Below, piece by piece: positions 16,501 to 25,379 of a DNA stretch of 64,000 nt. The position numbers and the translations under genes were made by a program. Each line of letters starts with the position of its first letter. Positions within the stretch are counted from its first letter, which is position 1. Source of the stretch: Pseudomonas sp. PSB18 (GTDB lineage Bacteria; Pseudomonadota; Gammaproteobacteria; Pseudomonadales; Pseudomonadaceae); NCBI RefSeq assembly GCF_014596565.1, contig NZ_NOIN01000013.1:86400-150399 (forward strand). The letters are read 5' to 3'. The notes under the pieces are model-generated. The model was not told where the DNA came from, did no database searches, and saw nothing but the letters and a program-made list of their open reading frames with translations.

Positions 16501-19500
16501 CTCAGTGGCGCCACGGCGGCGAGCAAGACCTACGACGGCACGACGGCGACCACCGTCACCGGCGGCACCCTGAGCGGGGTGATCAGTGGCGATACCGTGG
16601 GCCTGAGCGGCAGCGGCGTCTTCAACAACAAGAATGTGGGCAGTGGCAAAAGTGTGATCGCAGGACTTTCCGGTGCCGACGCCGGCAACTACGTGGTGGC
16701 CGCGAGTGGCACCACCGCCGACATCACGGCGGCCACGTTGACGTTCAACGGTACCCTCTTTGTGTTAAACAAGGTCTACGACAGCACGACCGGCGGCACC
16801 TTCTTTCTTATTGACCGGACATTGGGTGGGGTGGTCAACGGCGATAGCGTGGGCCTGAGCGGCAGCGTCGCCTTTGCCGACAAGAATGTGGGCAGCAACA
16901 AAGCCGTGACCCTGGGCCTCTCCGGCAGCGACGCCGGTAACTACACCTTGGGCACGTACACCTCCGCCGCCAGGATCACTGCCGCCACGCTGAACGTCAG
17001 CGGTACGAGCGCCGCCAGCAAAACCTATGATGGCACGACCGGCGCCTCCCTCAGTGGCGGCAGCTTGAGCGGTCTGTTCGGCGGCGATACGGTCAGCCTG
17101 AGTCAGAGCGGTACGTTCAGCGACAAGAACGCGGCGACCGGCAAGACAGTCAACTACACCAGCAGCATCTCGGGCAGCGATGTCGGCAACTACGTGCTCG
17201 CCTCCAGCAGCGGTACGACCTCGGCCGATATCGCCGCAGCGACGCTGACGGTCAACGGCACCACGGCGGCCAACAAGACTTATGACGGCACGACGGCCGC
17301 TACCCTCAGCGGTGGCGCGTTGAGCGGGATCATCAGCGGCGACACGGTCACGCTCGCTCAGAGCGGTACGTTTAGCGACAAGAACGCGGCGAGCGGGAAA
17401 ACCGTCAACTACACCAGCAGCCTCGGCGGTTCCGGTGCCAGCAACTATGTGCTGGCGTCCGGCAGCGGCACGACCACGGCGGATATCACGGCGGCGACGC
17501 TGACGGTCAATGGCACCACGGCGGCCAACAAAACCTATGACGGCACGACGGCGGCCACCCTCAGCGGTGGTGCGTTGACCGGCATTATCAGCGGCGACAC
17601 GGTCACGCTCGCCCAGAGCGGCACGTTCAGCGACAAGAAGGCGGCGAGCGGGAAAGCCGTCAACTACACCAGCAGCCTCGGCGGCTCCGGTGCCAGCAAC
17701 TATGTGCTGGCGTCCGGCAGCGGCACGACCACGGCGGATATCACGGCGGCGATGCTGACGGTCACCGGCACCACGGCGGCCAACAAGACCTATGACGCCA
17801 CGACGGCCGCTACCCTCAGCGGCGGTGCGCTGAGCGGTATCGTCAGCGGCGACAGTGTCATGCTCGGCCAGAGCGGCACGTTCAGCGACAAGAACGTGGC
17901 AACCGGCAAGACTGTCAGCTACATCAACAGCCTTTCCGGCGGTGATGCCAGCAACTATGTGCTGGCGTCCGGCAGCGGCACAACCACGGCCGATATCACG
18001 GCGGCGACGCTGACGGTCGCCGGCACCACGGCGGCCAACAAGACCTATGACGGCACGACGGTCGCTACCCTCAGTGGCGGCGGGCTGAGTGGCGTCATCA
18101 GCGGCGACAGCGTGACGCTCGGCCAGAGCGGTACGTTCAGCGACAAGAACGTGGCGACCGGCAAGACCGTGTCCATCGCTAACACCCTGGGTGGCAGCGA
18201 TGCGAGTAACTACGTCGTCGCTGCAGGCTCCACCACGGCCGACATCAACGCCGCGACCTTGACGGTCAGCGGCACCACCGCCGCTAACAAGACCTACGAC
18301 GGCACCACTGCTGCCGTCCTCAACAGCGGCAGCCTGATCGGCGTGATCGGCGGCGACAGCGTGACGCTGAGCCAGAGCGGCATGTTCAGCGACAAGAACG
18401 TCGGCACTGGCAAGACGGTGGCCCTCGCCAACAGCCTGGGCGGCAGCGACGCCAGCAACTACATCGTCGCCGCAGGCAGCACCACGGCCAACATCAGCGC
18501 CGCGACCTTGACCGTCAGCGGCACGAGCGCTGCCAGCAAAACCTATGACGGCATGACCAGCGCCAGCGTCAGTGGCGGCGTGTTGAGTGGCGTGATCGCG
18601 GGTGACACCGTCGGCCTCAGTCAAAGCGGCAACTTCAGCGACAAGAACGTAGCCACCGGCAAGACGGTTACTTATACCAACAGCCTGAGCGGCAGCGGTG
18701 CTGGCAACTACCTGCTCGCCTCGGGCAGCGGGACGACCACGGCGGACATCAGCGCGGCCACTCTGATCGTCAGCGGCACAAGCGCGGCGAATAAGACGTA
18801 CGACGGCACGACGACCGCCACCGTCAGCAGTGCTGGCTTGGGCGGGGTGGTCAGCGGCGACACCGTCACGTTGAGCCAAAGTGGTACGTTCAGCGACAAG
18901 AATGCCGCGACCGGCAAGACGGTGAGCTACACGAGCAGTTTGTCCGGACTGGACGCGAACAATTACGTCCTGGCATCGGGCAGTGGCACCACCGTCGCCG
19001 ACATCACGGCTGCCACGCTGACGGTCAATGGTACAAGCGCCGCGAACAAGACCTATGACGGCAGCACCGCAGTCATCCTCAGCGGTGGCAGCTTGGGCGG
19101 GGTGGTCGGCGGCGACAGCGTGACGCTGAGCCAGAGCGGTAGCTTCAACAACAAGAATGCCGGGACTGGCAAGTTGGTCAGCTATACCAACAGCCTCTCG
19201 GGCAGCGGTGCCAGCAACTATCTGCTGGCGACCGGCAGCGGCACGACCACGGCCGACATCGCGGCGGCGACATTGATTGTCAGCGGTACGAGCGCTGCCA
19301 GCAAGACCTATGACGGCACGACGACCGCCCTCGTCAGCGGCGGGGCACTGAGCGGCGTCATCAGCGGTGACAGCGTGGCGCTCGGCCAGAGCGGTCGCTT
19401 CAGCGACAAGAATGCCGCCCTCGGCAAGACCGTGATCGTCGCCAACAACCTGAGCGGCAGCGATGCCGGCAACTACGTCGTGGCCGCCGGCAGCACCACC

Positions 19501-20223
19501 GCCGACATCACCGCCGCCACGCTCAGCGTCAGCGGGACCACGGCAGTCAACAAGACCTACGACGGTACCAGCGTCGCCGCCCTCGGTGGCGGCGTGCTGG
19601 GCGGTGTGATTGCTGGCGACCGTGTCGCCCTCAGCCAAAGTGGCCGCTTCAGCGACAAGAATGCCGGTACCGGCAAGACCGTCACCTACACCAACGGCCT
19701 CAGTGGCGGCGACGCCGGCAACTACTTGTTGGCTTCGAACAGCGGCACCAGCACGGCCGATATCACCCCCGCCGCGCTGACCGTGACGGCCAACAATGAT
19801 AGCCGTCGCGTTGGCGGTGGTGCCTACAGCGGTGGCAACGGCGTGCGTTACAACGGTTTGGTGAACGGCGAGAGCAGCAGCGTGCTGGGCGGCAGCCTGG
19901 TCTACGGCGGCAGCGCCCAGGGCGCCAGCCAGGCGGGTCGCTACAACATCAGCGCGAGCGGCCTGAGTTCGGGCAACTACAACCTGACGTATGTGGACGG
20001 CACGTTGCTGATCAACGCGGTACCGACCGTCAATCCGGCGCTGGTCCAGGTCCAGCAAGGCCTGCAAGCCAGTCCGCCGGGGTCGCAACTGGAGCCTTCC
20101 GCGTCAATCGCCAAAGTCCCCGTCGTCGCTTCGAGAGGCCTGGCCCCGCTCGACGATGGCGACGGGATCGTGCGCATCCGCGACTGTGGCCTGCGCCTGG
20201 ACGCTGGCCAGACCTGCAACTGA
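13531..20223 (+). CDS. Two-partner secretion adhesin (TpsA), filamentous haemagglutinin-like
   Basis: A 2230-residue exoprotein. Residues 1-50 are an extended signal peptide (ESPR, MNHTYRLVWNDAVQRYVPA). Residues 51-300 form the TPS secretion domain with NPNG at 132-135. GLUG motifs (VGGLVG plus YATGSV) span about 535-780. About fifteen YDG repeats of roughly 84 residues (KTYDGTT ... GDTV ... SDKN ... ADITAATL) run from 830 to 2085, followed by one MBG-like repeat. The final 12 residues hold the only two cysteines I see, C2219 and C2229. GTG at 13531 has AAGAAAGG seven bases upstream. The TpsB partner follows. Expected role: surface adhesion or biofilm matrix. No contact-dependent toxin domain is visible. 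Confidence 0.93.
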   Translation: MNHTYRLVWNDAVQRYVPAPETARGRGKAAGRSALVVGFTAALLGSGAWASPVGGTVSAGVGNIVQNGSNTTITQGSQNLAINWASFGIAAGESVSFIQPNASAIALNRVLGSDASYINGSLSANGQVWILNPNGVLFGNGASVNVGGLVASTLSLGDAEFMAGKARFTGDGKQGNVVNQGSLTGGYVALLGKQVSNQGTITSANGTAALAAGDSVTLDFSGNKLLSVQVDAGTLNALAENKGLVRADNGIVILTASAKDALLDTVVNNEGVIEAKGIDASGGTIVLLGGSNGGTVKVAGTLDASASGNQGGGFIETSGAHVQVADGAKLNTQSAKGKTGTWLVDPTDFTIAAGNTAQTSSGIGATTLANNLATTNVTLTTDNSSGSDSGDINVNAAVNWAANTTLTLNAYNNININAAITATGASAGLALNHGDSAATGTARAGTDYNVKAPITLSGSNATLAINGTSYTLLHSMAELDAIDSTGLGGKYALAQNLDASGTSYTSALVGDSNNAFTGTFAGLGHTLGNLTIDASGASNVGLFGLANNSVIRDVGLQGGSVAGDTHVGALAGQSQNSVISNAYATSGVSGNLYVGGLLGWSQGDTISDVHATGSVSGENSVGGLVGLGAGSKLTRGYATGNVTNMSVAGNNFGGLMGHDLFSTISNAYASGSVTGNYADNDPDSPSFGTSYNADNVGGLVGSADGSMISNAYASGSVSGSDAVGGLVGQATNVGTTISKTYATGSVIGSTDVGGLVGVKNGSTSVTSSLWNVETTGQASSAGGTGFTTTQMMQAGGFNGWDLASSGGSSAVWRIYEGHTAPLLRSFMTGLAVTTDDVSKTYDGSTAFSGGSYTIGDNSADLGLVFGTAAYGSTSNKNVGSHSIDISGLYSSQRGYDLDIVNGTATITPLALTNTGATATTKTYDGTTTATVTGGALNGVISGDTVSLSGSGVFDNKNAGSGKTVSVGVTGADAGNYLVSTTGNITAATLTLSGATAASKTYDGTTATTVTGGTLSGVISGDTVGLSGSGVFNNKNVGSGKSVIAGLSGADAGNYVVAASGTTADITAATLTFNGTLFVLNKVYDSTTGGTFFLIDRTLGGVVNGDSVGLSGSVAFADKNVGSNKAVTLGLSGSDAGNYTLGTYTSAARITAATLNVSGTSAASKTYDGTTGASLSGGSLSGLFGGDTVSLSQSGTFSDKNAATGKTVNYTSSISGSDVGNYVLASSSGTTSADIAAATLTVNGTTAANKTYDGTTAATLSGGALSGIISGDTVTLAQSGTFSDKNAASGKTVNYTSSLGGSGASNYVLASGSGTTTADITAATLTVNGTTAANKTYDGTTAATLSGGALTGIISGDTVTLAQSGTFSDKKAASGKAVNYTSSLGGSGASNYVLASGSGTTTADITAAMLTVTGTTAANKTYDATTAATLSGGALSGIVSGDSVMLGQSGTFSDKNVATGKTVSYINSLSGGDASNYVLASGSGTTTADITAATLTVAGTTAANKTYDGTTVATLSGGGLSGVISGDSVTLGQSGTFSDKNVATGKTVSIANTLGGSDASNYVVAAGSTTADINAATLTVSGTTAANKTYDGTTAAVLNSGSLIGVIGGDSVTLSQSGMFSDKNVGTGKTVALANSLGGSDASNYIVAAGSTTANISAATLTVSGTSAASKTYDGMTSASVSGGVLSGVIAGDTVGLSQSGNFSDKNVATGKTVTYTNSLSGSGAGNYLLASGSGTTTADISAATLIVSGTSAANKTYDGTTTATVSSAGLGGVVSGDTVTLSQSGTFSDKNAATGKTVSYTSSLSGLDANNYVLASGSGTTVADITAATLTVNGTSAANKTYDGSTAVILSGGSLGGVVGGDSVTLSQSGSFNNKNAGTGKLVSYTNSLSGSGASNYLLATGSGTTTADIAAATLIVSGTSAASKTYDGTTTALVSGGALSGVISGDSVALGQSGRFSDKNAALGKTVIVANNLSGSDAGNYVVAAGSTTADITAATLSVSGTTAVNKTYDGTSVAALGGGVLGGVIAGDRVALSQSGRFSDKNAGTGKTVTYTNGLSGGDAGNYLLASNSGTSTADITPAALTVTANNDSRRVGGGAYSGGNGVRYNGLVNGESSSVLGGSLVYGGSAQGASQAGRYNISASGLSSGNYNLTYVDGTLLINAVPTVNPALVQVQQGLQASPPGSQLEPSASIAKVPVVASRGLAPLDDGDGIVRIRDCGLRLDAGQTCN
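17254..17757 (+). repeat. Nearly identical tandem 252-bp units inside tpsA
   Basis: The sixth and seventh YDG units (17254-17505 and 17506-17757) are the most alike at DNA level of the fifteen, differing at roughly twenty positions by eye. The others are more diverged. This suggests recent duplication or conversion of one unit. Confidence 0.8.
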
Positions 20224-20252
20224 TTTCCTACTTTCCCAGAGCATACGTCTCG

Positions 20253-21896
20253 ATGTGTTGGACATTCCGCTTTCTACTGAGCTCGTTATCCGTGGCCCTG
20301 ACCCTGGCGACCGCCCAGGCCGTCGCCGCTACCCCAGATGCCGGGCAGATCCTGCAAGAGCCGCGTGAACCCATGGTAGCGCCCACCAGCGAAGCCCCCG
20401 CGCTGACCATCGACAAGCCCCGTTTCGGCAGTGTGCCCGAAGGCGGCGCCCGGCTGCGGCTGACGGCCGTTCGCTTCAGCGGCAACACAGCGTTCAGCGC
20501 TGAAGTGCTGCAAGGCGTGGTGACCGATGCCGTGGGCAAGGAGCTGACCTTTGCTGACCTGAGCCGTTTGACCGATCGCGTCAGCCGGTATTACCGGGAT
20601 GCGGGTTACCTGGTGGCCCGTGCCTATCTGCCGGCCCAGGAGGTCAAGAACGGCGAGCTGGAAATTGCCCTGCTGGAGGGCAACCTGGGTCAGGTAACGG
20701 TCACCAATACCGCAGGTTTGAAGGACTCGGCACTGGCACCCGTGCAAGCGTTGCCGCTCAATGCCCCGGTGCAGGAAAGCAGCCTGGATCGGGCGCTGCT
20801 CACCCTGTCGGACCTGCCCGGCACCCGCGTTCAGTCGACCTTGCGTCCCGGTAGCACGCTGGGGGCTTCGGACCTTCTGGTCGAGGTCCAGAAGACCCGC
20901 AGCGTTCAAGGCAGCGCCGACGTCGACAACTTCGGCAGCACCTACACCGGCGAATACCGTGCAGGCACCAGCCTCTACTGGAACAACCCACTGGATCGCG
21001 GCGACCAGCTCAGCTTGCGGCTGCAAACCAGCGACGCCGACATGCACTACGAGCGCCTGGGCTACCAGTTGCCCATGGGCAACTATGGCACCCGCGTCGG
21101 TGTAGCGGTCTCCCACATCGACTATCGGTTGGGCAAAAACTTCGAATCGCTGGACGCCGATGGCACTACCAACACCGCGAGCCTGTATCTGCGCCAGCCC
21201 TTGCTGCGCAGTCCGACGAGCAACTGGTATGGCCAGCTCCAGCTGGATGCCAAGAACCTGCGTGACACCGTGGGCATCACCTCTACCGTCACTGAGCAAC
21301 GCCTGCGCAATGCCGTGCTGGGCATCAACGGCGACTGGCAGGACCGGTTGCTGGGCAGCAACAGCCTGGGCGTGAACCTGACGACGGGGCATTTGCAACT
21401 GGATGACGACAGCCAGGCACAAGACGCCGCCAGCGCCAGGAGCGCCGGGCACTTCAACAAGCTTGCCTACCAGATGCAACGGGTCCAGGCGCTGCTGCCG
21501 AACTGGTCGCTGGCCTTCAACTTCAGGGGGCAGAAGGCCGACGAAAACCTCAGCTCGGCGGAAAAATTCAGCCTCGGCGGCAGCGATGGTGTTCGGGCGT
21601 TCGCCCAGGGCGAGGCCATTGGTGACGAAGGCTGGCTGGCCAACCTGGCGCTGCGCTGGCAGCCGGTGCCGGGCTGGCAATTGCAGACGTTCTATGACGC
21701 GGGCACGGTGGCGATCAACCATCGCCGTTGGACTTCCGACGACAACCGCACGCATCTGGGCGGCGCAGGCCTGGGTCTGGGCTGGGGCACGGAAAAACTG
21801 GCGTTCTCGCTCACCTCGGCCTGGGCCACCGAAGGCAAGGACAGTGCCGATCAGCACGGGGCCAGGCTGTGGGCGCAGGCAGCGATAGGGTTCTGA
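20253..21896 (+). CDS. TpsB outer-membrane transporter (ShlB/FhaC family)
   Basis: A 547-residue Omp85-superfamily protein that secretes the TpsA partner across the outer membrane. A signal peptide ends near VAATPD. An ShlB-type POTRA region at about 70-230 includes LRLTAVRFSGNTAFSAEVL and YYRDAGYLVARAYLPAQ. The 16-strand barrel follows, with the family motif FSLGGSDGVRAFAQGE in the loop 6 region and a C-terminal aromatic strand ending WAQAAIGF. It starts 29 bases after the tpsA stop, so the two are very probably one operon. Length is normal for the family. Confidence 0.93.
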   Translation: MCWTFRFLLSSLSVALTLATAQAVAATPDAGQILQEPREPMVAPTSEAPALTIDKPRFGSVPEGGARLRLTAVRFSGNTAFSAEVLQGVVTDAVGKELTFADLSRLTDRVSRYYRDAGYLVARAYLPAQEVKNGELEIALLEGNLGQVTVTNTAGLKDSALAPVQALPLNAPVQESSLDRALLTLSDLPGTRVQSTLRPGSTLGASDLLVEVQKTRSVQGSADVDNFGSTYTGEYRAGTSLYWNNPLDRGDQLSLRLQTSDADMHYERLGYQLPMGNYGTRVGVAVSHIDYRLGKNFESLDADGTTNTASLYLRQPLLRSPTSNWYGQLQLDAKNLRDTVGITSTVTEQRLRNAVLGINGDWQDRLLGSNSLGVNLTTGHLQLDDDSQAQDAASARSAGHFNKLAYQMQRVQALLPNWSLAFNFRGQKADENLSSAEKFSLGGSDGVRAFAQGEAIGDEGWLANLALRWQPVPGWQLQTFYDAGTVAINHRRWTSDDNRTHLGGAGLGLGWGTEKLAFSLTSAWATEGKDSADQHGARLWAQAAIGF

Positions 21897-21924
21897 GCGA
21901 CAGATTCCGAATCAACAACACACC

Positions 21925-22013
21925 TGTGGGAGCGAGCCTGCTCGCGATAGCGATCTGTCAGCAATCGTACGATTGACTGACACCCCGTCATCGCGAGCAG
22001 GCTCGCTCCCACA
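21925..22013. repeat. REP doublet (GTGGGAGC family)
   Basis: Units at 21926-21949 and 21990-22012 face each other in the gap between tpsB and the convergent hydrolase gene. Confidence 0.9.
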
Positions 22014-22035
22014 TTTGTTTGTGGTGAGCTTCAGA

Positions 22036-23115
22036 TCAAGGCGTTACCGGCAGCAGGAACCGCGCAATCACCGGCAAGTGATCGGAGATGCGCAACGTGT
22101 CGTCCTGCCGCACCTGGGCCTCGACCCGTTTGATGCGCGGGCTGTAGAACAGGTAATCGACGGTGCGGTCCGGGCCGTTGAGGCCGGGGTCGTTAGGGTA
22201 GTGGGTCAGCCAGTGCGCACGGTCGATGCCGCTGGCCTCGTTGTTGGTGGGAATCATCGGGTACTTGTCCCACAGCAGGTGCAGCGGGCTGTCGGCGGAG
22301 TAGGGGGTGCGCTGTTCGGGCGGCAGGCGCAGGTACTGTCCCAGGGGCAGCAGGTTGAAGTCGCCGCCGATCAGCCAGGGCATGCCTCGGGATTCGAACT
22401 TGTCCAGGGCCTTGGCCACGGCAGTGACCTGCCTGGGCAGGGTTTCGTCCGGCTGCGTGGCCCGCTCCAGGTGCGTGTTGAGCACGGCCAGTTGGTTGCC
22501 ATCGCTCAGCGGAATGTAGCTCACCAGCAAGGCATTCTTCGGTTGGAACTGGCGGCTGATGACGTTGGCCTCGGCCACCGGCAGTTGCACCCGTTCGGCG
22601 TGATCGATGCGGTAGCGGCTCAGCGTTGCCAATTGTCGGCCGACGCTGCCGAAGATATGGGGGCTGGGTATGAAATCGGCCTTCCAGTCGAAGGCGCTGG
22701 TGCTGCAGGGGTAAAGGTCGGCGAGCCGCTCCTGCAACAACTTGAGCTGGTCCTGGTAGTCGCTGGCCTTGGCGCCGTTGTCCAGTTCCTGCAGCAGGAC
22801 GATGCCGGGTTGTTCGTCTCGGATGACCCGTGCCACTTCGTCGAGGCTGAAGGCCATGTCTTCCAGGGTCGGGCTTTCATCGTCGCCCTGGGCCAGGTCG
22901 TGCCAGAACACGTAGCGCTTGCCGGCCAGGAACTGGACGTTCCAGGTCATCACCTTGACCGCCTGGCCGGGCATCAGCGGTGCGGCGCTGGCGCTACAAC
23001 TGACCGGCAGTGTTTCCCGGGCATGTGGGCGCCAGGTCAGGCTATAGATCGCCAAGGCGGTCAGGCAAAGGACCGACAACAGACCCAGCAGGGTGTAGCG
23101 CAGTAGACGGGTCAT
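22036..23115 (-). CDS. Endonuclease/exonuclease/phosphatase family protein
   Basis: A 359-residue protein with one N-terminal membrane anchor (LLRYTLLGLLSVLCLTALAIY) followed by an EEP-fold catalytic domain. The metal and catalytic motifs are visible: VMTWNVQF (Asn), LLQELDN (Glu), LNTHLER (His), GGDFNLLP (Asp-x-Asn) and the terminal SDHLPV (Asp-His). The substrate may be a nucleic acid, an inositol phosphate or a phospholipid and cannot be assigned. ATG at 23115 overlaps the upstream stop (ATGA), so it is translationally coupled to the YciC-like gene. A longer frame to 23415 only overlaps that gene. Confidence 0.87.
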   Translation of the reverse strand: MTRLLRYTLLGLLSVLCLTALAIYSLTWRPHARETLPVSCSASAAPLMPGQAVKVMTWNVQFLAGKRYVFWHDLAQGDDESPTLEDMAFSLDEVARVIRDEQPGIVLLQELDNGAKASDYQDQLKLLQERLADLYPCSTSAFDWKADFIPSPHIFGSVGRQLATLSRYRIDHAERVQLPVAEANVISRQFQPKNALLVSYIPLSDGNQLAVLNTHLERATQPDETLPRQVTAVAKALDKFESRGMPWLIGGDFNLLPLGQYLRLPPEQRTPYSADSPLHLLWDKYPMIPTNNEASGIDRAHWLTHYPNDPGLNGPDRTVDYLFYSPRIKRVEAQVRQDDTLRISDHLPVIARFLLPVTP

Positions 23116-23771
23116 GGCTCGGTTTTTTCCCCCATCAGCATGAATATCCGAAACAGCACCACGCTGGTGAACAGTTGCAGGAAGCTGTGGACGCTGTCGA
23201 TCAACAGGCCGAGCCAGGGGTTCTGGGGCGGCGGATACACCGAGACGCTGGCGCCCTTGAGCAGCCACAGCGGGGCCATCACGCCCATGATGCACAACAG
23301 GATCCGCCAGAACTGGCCGCGACTCATGCGCAGGCTTTCCTTCATCGCCGCCAACGGCGCCAGGCCTCGGAGCACCAGCAGGTATTCGCTGAACGCCAGG
23401 GTCACCATCAGCCACAGACCCGGCAGGATGTACAACGATATACCCAGCAGGATCAGCAGCGTGTTGAGGGCGGTCAGCAACGCGAAGCGCGGCCAGAGGG
23501 TCAGGGCCGCGGCAAGGAGGTCACGAATATGCGGCGATTCGCCTCGGCTGCGGGCGTCGAGAAACAGGATCAGCGCAGCGGTGTACACCGGATACACCAG
23601 CAGCCCGACGATCACGCTATAGCCGGGAAAGCCATCCGGGCCGACGGCGCTGTCGACGGCTTGTTGCAGCACGGCCTCGAGTATCACCAGCGGTAGGCAC
23701 AGCTGGGCGATCCGGCCCAGATGGCGCTTGAAGAAATACAAAGAGTCGCGCAACACGTCAAACGGATTCAT
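23112..23771 (-). CDS. YciC family membrane protein
   Basis: A 219-residue inner-membrane protein with about five to six hydrophobic segments, including LLVYPVYTAALILFLDA, LLTALNTLLILLGISLYILPG and ILLCIMGVMAPLWLLKGASV. The pattern GLWLMVTLAFSEYLLVL and AMKESLRMSRGQFWRILL matches the YciC/UPF0259 family, of unknown function. Its stop overlaps the start of the EEP-fold gene, so the two are likely made together. Confidence 0.82.
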   Translation of the reverse strand: MNPFDVLRDSLYFFKRHLGRIAQLCLPLVILEAVLQQAVDSAVGPDGFPGYSVIVGLLVYPVYTAALILFLDARSRGESPHIRDLLAAALTLWPRFALLTALNTLLILLGISLYILPGLWLMVTLAFSEYLLVLRGLAPLAAMKESLRMSRGQFWRILLCIMGVMAPLWLLKGASVSVYPPPQNPWLGLLIDSVHSFLQLFTSVVLFRIFMLMGEKTEP

Positions 23772-23948
23772 GAGTCGGGATCGCAGGTCCAGAAGCGGTC
23801 CGACACTTTAACCGATCAGGCACCCGCACAAGCAAACGTAAACATCAGGTAAAGACCATTGAAACCTTCGTGGCAAGCCCCATTACTGGTGGACGCCGGT
23901 TCTATTGAATCGGCTTGGTTTTCTACCCGGCAATCTGATGAGGTCGCC

Positions 23949-24719
23949 ATGAACAGCGAAGAACAAACCCTGATCGATGGACTGTTTTCACGGCTGCAAC
24001 AGGCCGAAAAGGATTCAGCCCCGCGCGACGCCCAAGCCGAGGCGCGGATCAAGGAGCACCTGGCGAGCCAGCCCGCGGCTGGCTATTTCATGGCCCAGGC
24101 GATTCTGGTGCAAGAGGCGGCAATCAAGCGCCTCGACGAGCAGAACAGGCAACTGGCCGAGCAAGTCCAGCAACTGCAGGCGGACCTGCAGGACGCCCGC
24201 AGCCAGGCTTCGGCACCCAGCGGCGGCGGTGGTTTCCTCTCGAGTATTTTTGGTGGCAGCAGTCGCGATTCGCGACCGGCCCCAGCCCCAAGCGCTCCGG
24301 CAACCGGCGGAGGCGGCTGGCGCGAACCGGCACGGCCTTCCTTCAACAATGCCCCGCCTCAGCAGGGCTTCGGTGCGCCGCCAGCGGGCTACGGCGCCCC
24401 GCAACAACAAGCCCCGGCGGCGAGCAGCTTCCTGGGTGGTGCCCTGAAAACCGCAGCCGGCGTGGCCGGTGGCGTGATGCTGGCGCAAGGTATCAGCAGT
24501 CTGTTCCACAGCGGCCAGCAGCCCCAGGAGATCGTCGAGATCATCAAGGAAGAGCCGGCCCAACCGGTCAACGACGTCGGTAACAGCGGCGACAACGGTT
24601 GGGGCGACGACCAGCGCATGGCCGACAACGATAGCTACGGCAACGACCAGGGCGGCTTCAGCGACGCGGACTACAGCGACGACGCTTCCTTCTTTGGCGA
24701 CGACGATTCCTTCGTCTGA
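23949..24719 (+). CDS. DUF2076 domain protein
   Basis: A 256-residue acidic protein. The N-terminal part (MNSEEQTLIDGLFSRLQQAE to about residue 85) is helical with a coiled-coil (LDEQNRQLAEQVQQLQADLQ). A Gly/Pro/Ala/Gln-rich linker follows, then a glycine-rich hydrophobic stretch (FLGGALKTAAGVAGGVMLAQ) and an acidic tail with many Asp residues. This is the DUF2076 layout, of unknown function. ATG at 23949 has GAGGT just upstream; the frame is open back to 23859 but without a ribosome site there. Confidence 0.82.
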   Translation: MNSEEQTLIDGLFSRLQQAEKDSAPRDAQAEARIKEHLASQPAAGYFMAQAILVQEAAIKRLDEQNRQLAEQVQQLQADLQDARSQASAPSGGGGFLSSIFGGSSRDSRPAPAPSAPATGGGGWREPARPSFNNAPPQQGFGAPPAGYGAPQQQAPAASSFLGGALKTAAGVAGGVMLAQGISSLFHSGQQPQEIVEIIKEEPAQPVNDVGNSGDNGWGDDQRMADNDSYGNDQGGFSDADYSDDASFFGDDDSFV

Positions 24720-24877
24720 CCTGCCATTCGTCCGGGGTGCCCGCGCGCCTCGGACCGATTATTCGCGGAATCCTCCTCCGGGCTGGCATACTGGGCGCCT
24801 TTTCGGGCCTGGTGGCCACATCGGCCACCAATGCCTGACCCAGAGCCTGCGCGCTTGTGCATTCAAGAGGAACCGCG

Positions 24878-25357
24878 GTGAAGAAAATCGCAGTGTTCGC
24901 CGATGTTCAGAACCTCTATTACACCGTGCGCCAGGCCTATGGTTGTCACTTCAACTACGCCGCCCTGTGGGCCGATGTCAGCAAACAAGGGCAGATCGTC
25001 GAGGCCTACGCCTATGCGATCGATCGCGGTGACAGCAAGCAGCAGCAATTCCAGCAGATCCTGCGCAACCTGGGTTTCATCGTGAAGCTCAAGCCCTACA
25101 TCCAGCGCAGCGACGGCTCGGCCAAGGGCGATTGGGACGTGGGCATCACGCTCGACATCATGGACGCCGCCGACCATGTCGACGAGGTGGTGCTGGCCTC
25201 GGGTGACGGCGACTTCGACATGCTGCTCGAACGCATCATCAGCAAGCACGGTGTGCAGGCGGTGGCGTATGGCGTACCGGGGTTGACGGCCAACTCGCTG
25301 ATCCGCGCCGCCAGTCGCTATGTGCCTATCGAAGGCGCGCTGCTGCTCAAGAATTGA
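24878..25357 (+). CDS. NYN domain protein (LabA-like PIN-fold)
   Basis: A 159-residue protein of the NYN family, a PIN-like fold with predicted RNase activity. Conserved acidic positions are seen in FADVQNLYYTV, GDWDVGITLDIMD and LASGDGDFDMLLERI. GTG at 24878 follows AGAGGAA and is the best start; a GTG at 24857 lies in the same frame upstream. The next gene, a DEDDh exonuclease, starts 22 bases after the stop on the same strand, suggesting a shared role in RNA or DNA turnover. That link is inference. Confidence 0.87.
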   Translation: MKKIAVFADVQNLYYTVRQAYGCHFNYAALWADVSKQGQIVEAYAYAIDRGDSKQQQFQQILRNLGFIVKLKPYIQRSDGSAKGDWDVGITLDIMDAADHVDEVVLASGDGDFDMLLERIISKHGVQAVAYGVPGLTANSLIRAASRYVPIEGALLLKN

Positions 25358-25379
25358 TCGTTACGGAGTTCAGACAGGT

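Noticed and set aside
16021..19790. Regular direct repeats that could suggest a CRISPR-like array
   Set aside because: They are 252-bp in-frame protein repeats without unique spacers of the right size.
16765..20088. A very long open frame (1107 codons) antisense to tpsA
   Set aside because: It arises from the repeated high-GC codon pattern of the YDG units. It is compositionally odd, lacks a recognisable domain, and lies fully opposite a real gene.
13531..20223. Possible contact-dependent inhibition (CdiA) toxin
   Set aside because: No VENN-type motif, toxin domain or immunity gene follows; the protein ends in MBG-like repeat and a short Cys tail.
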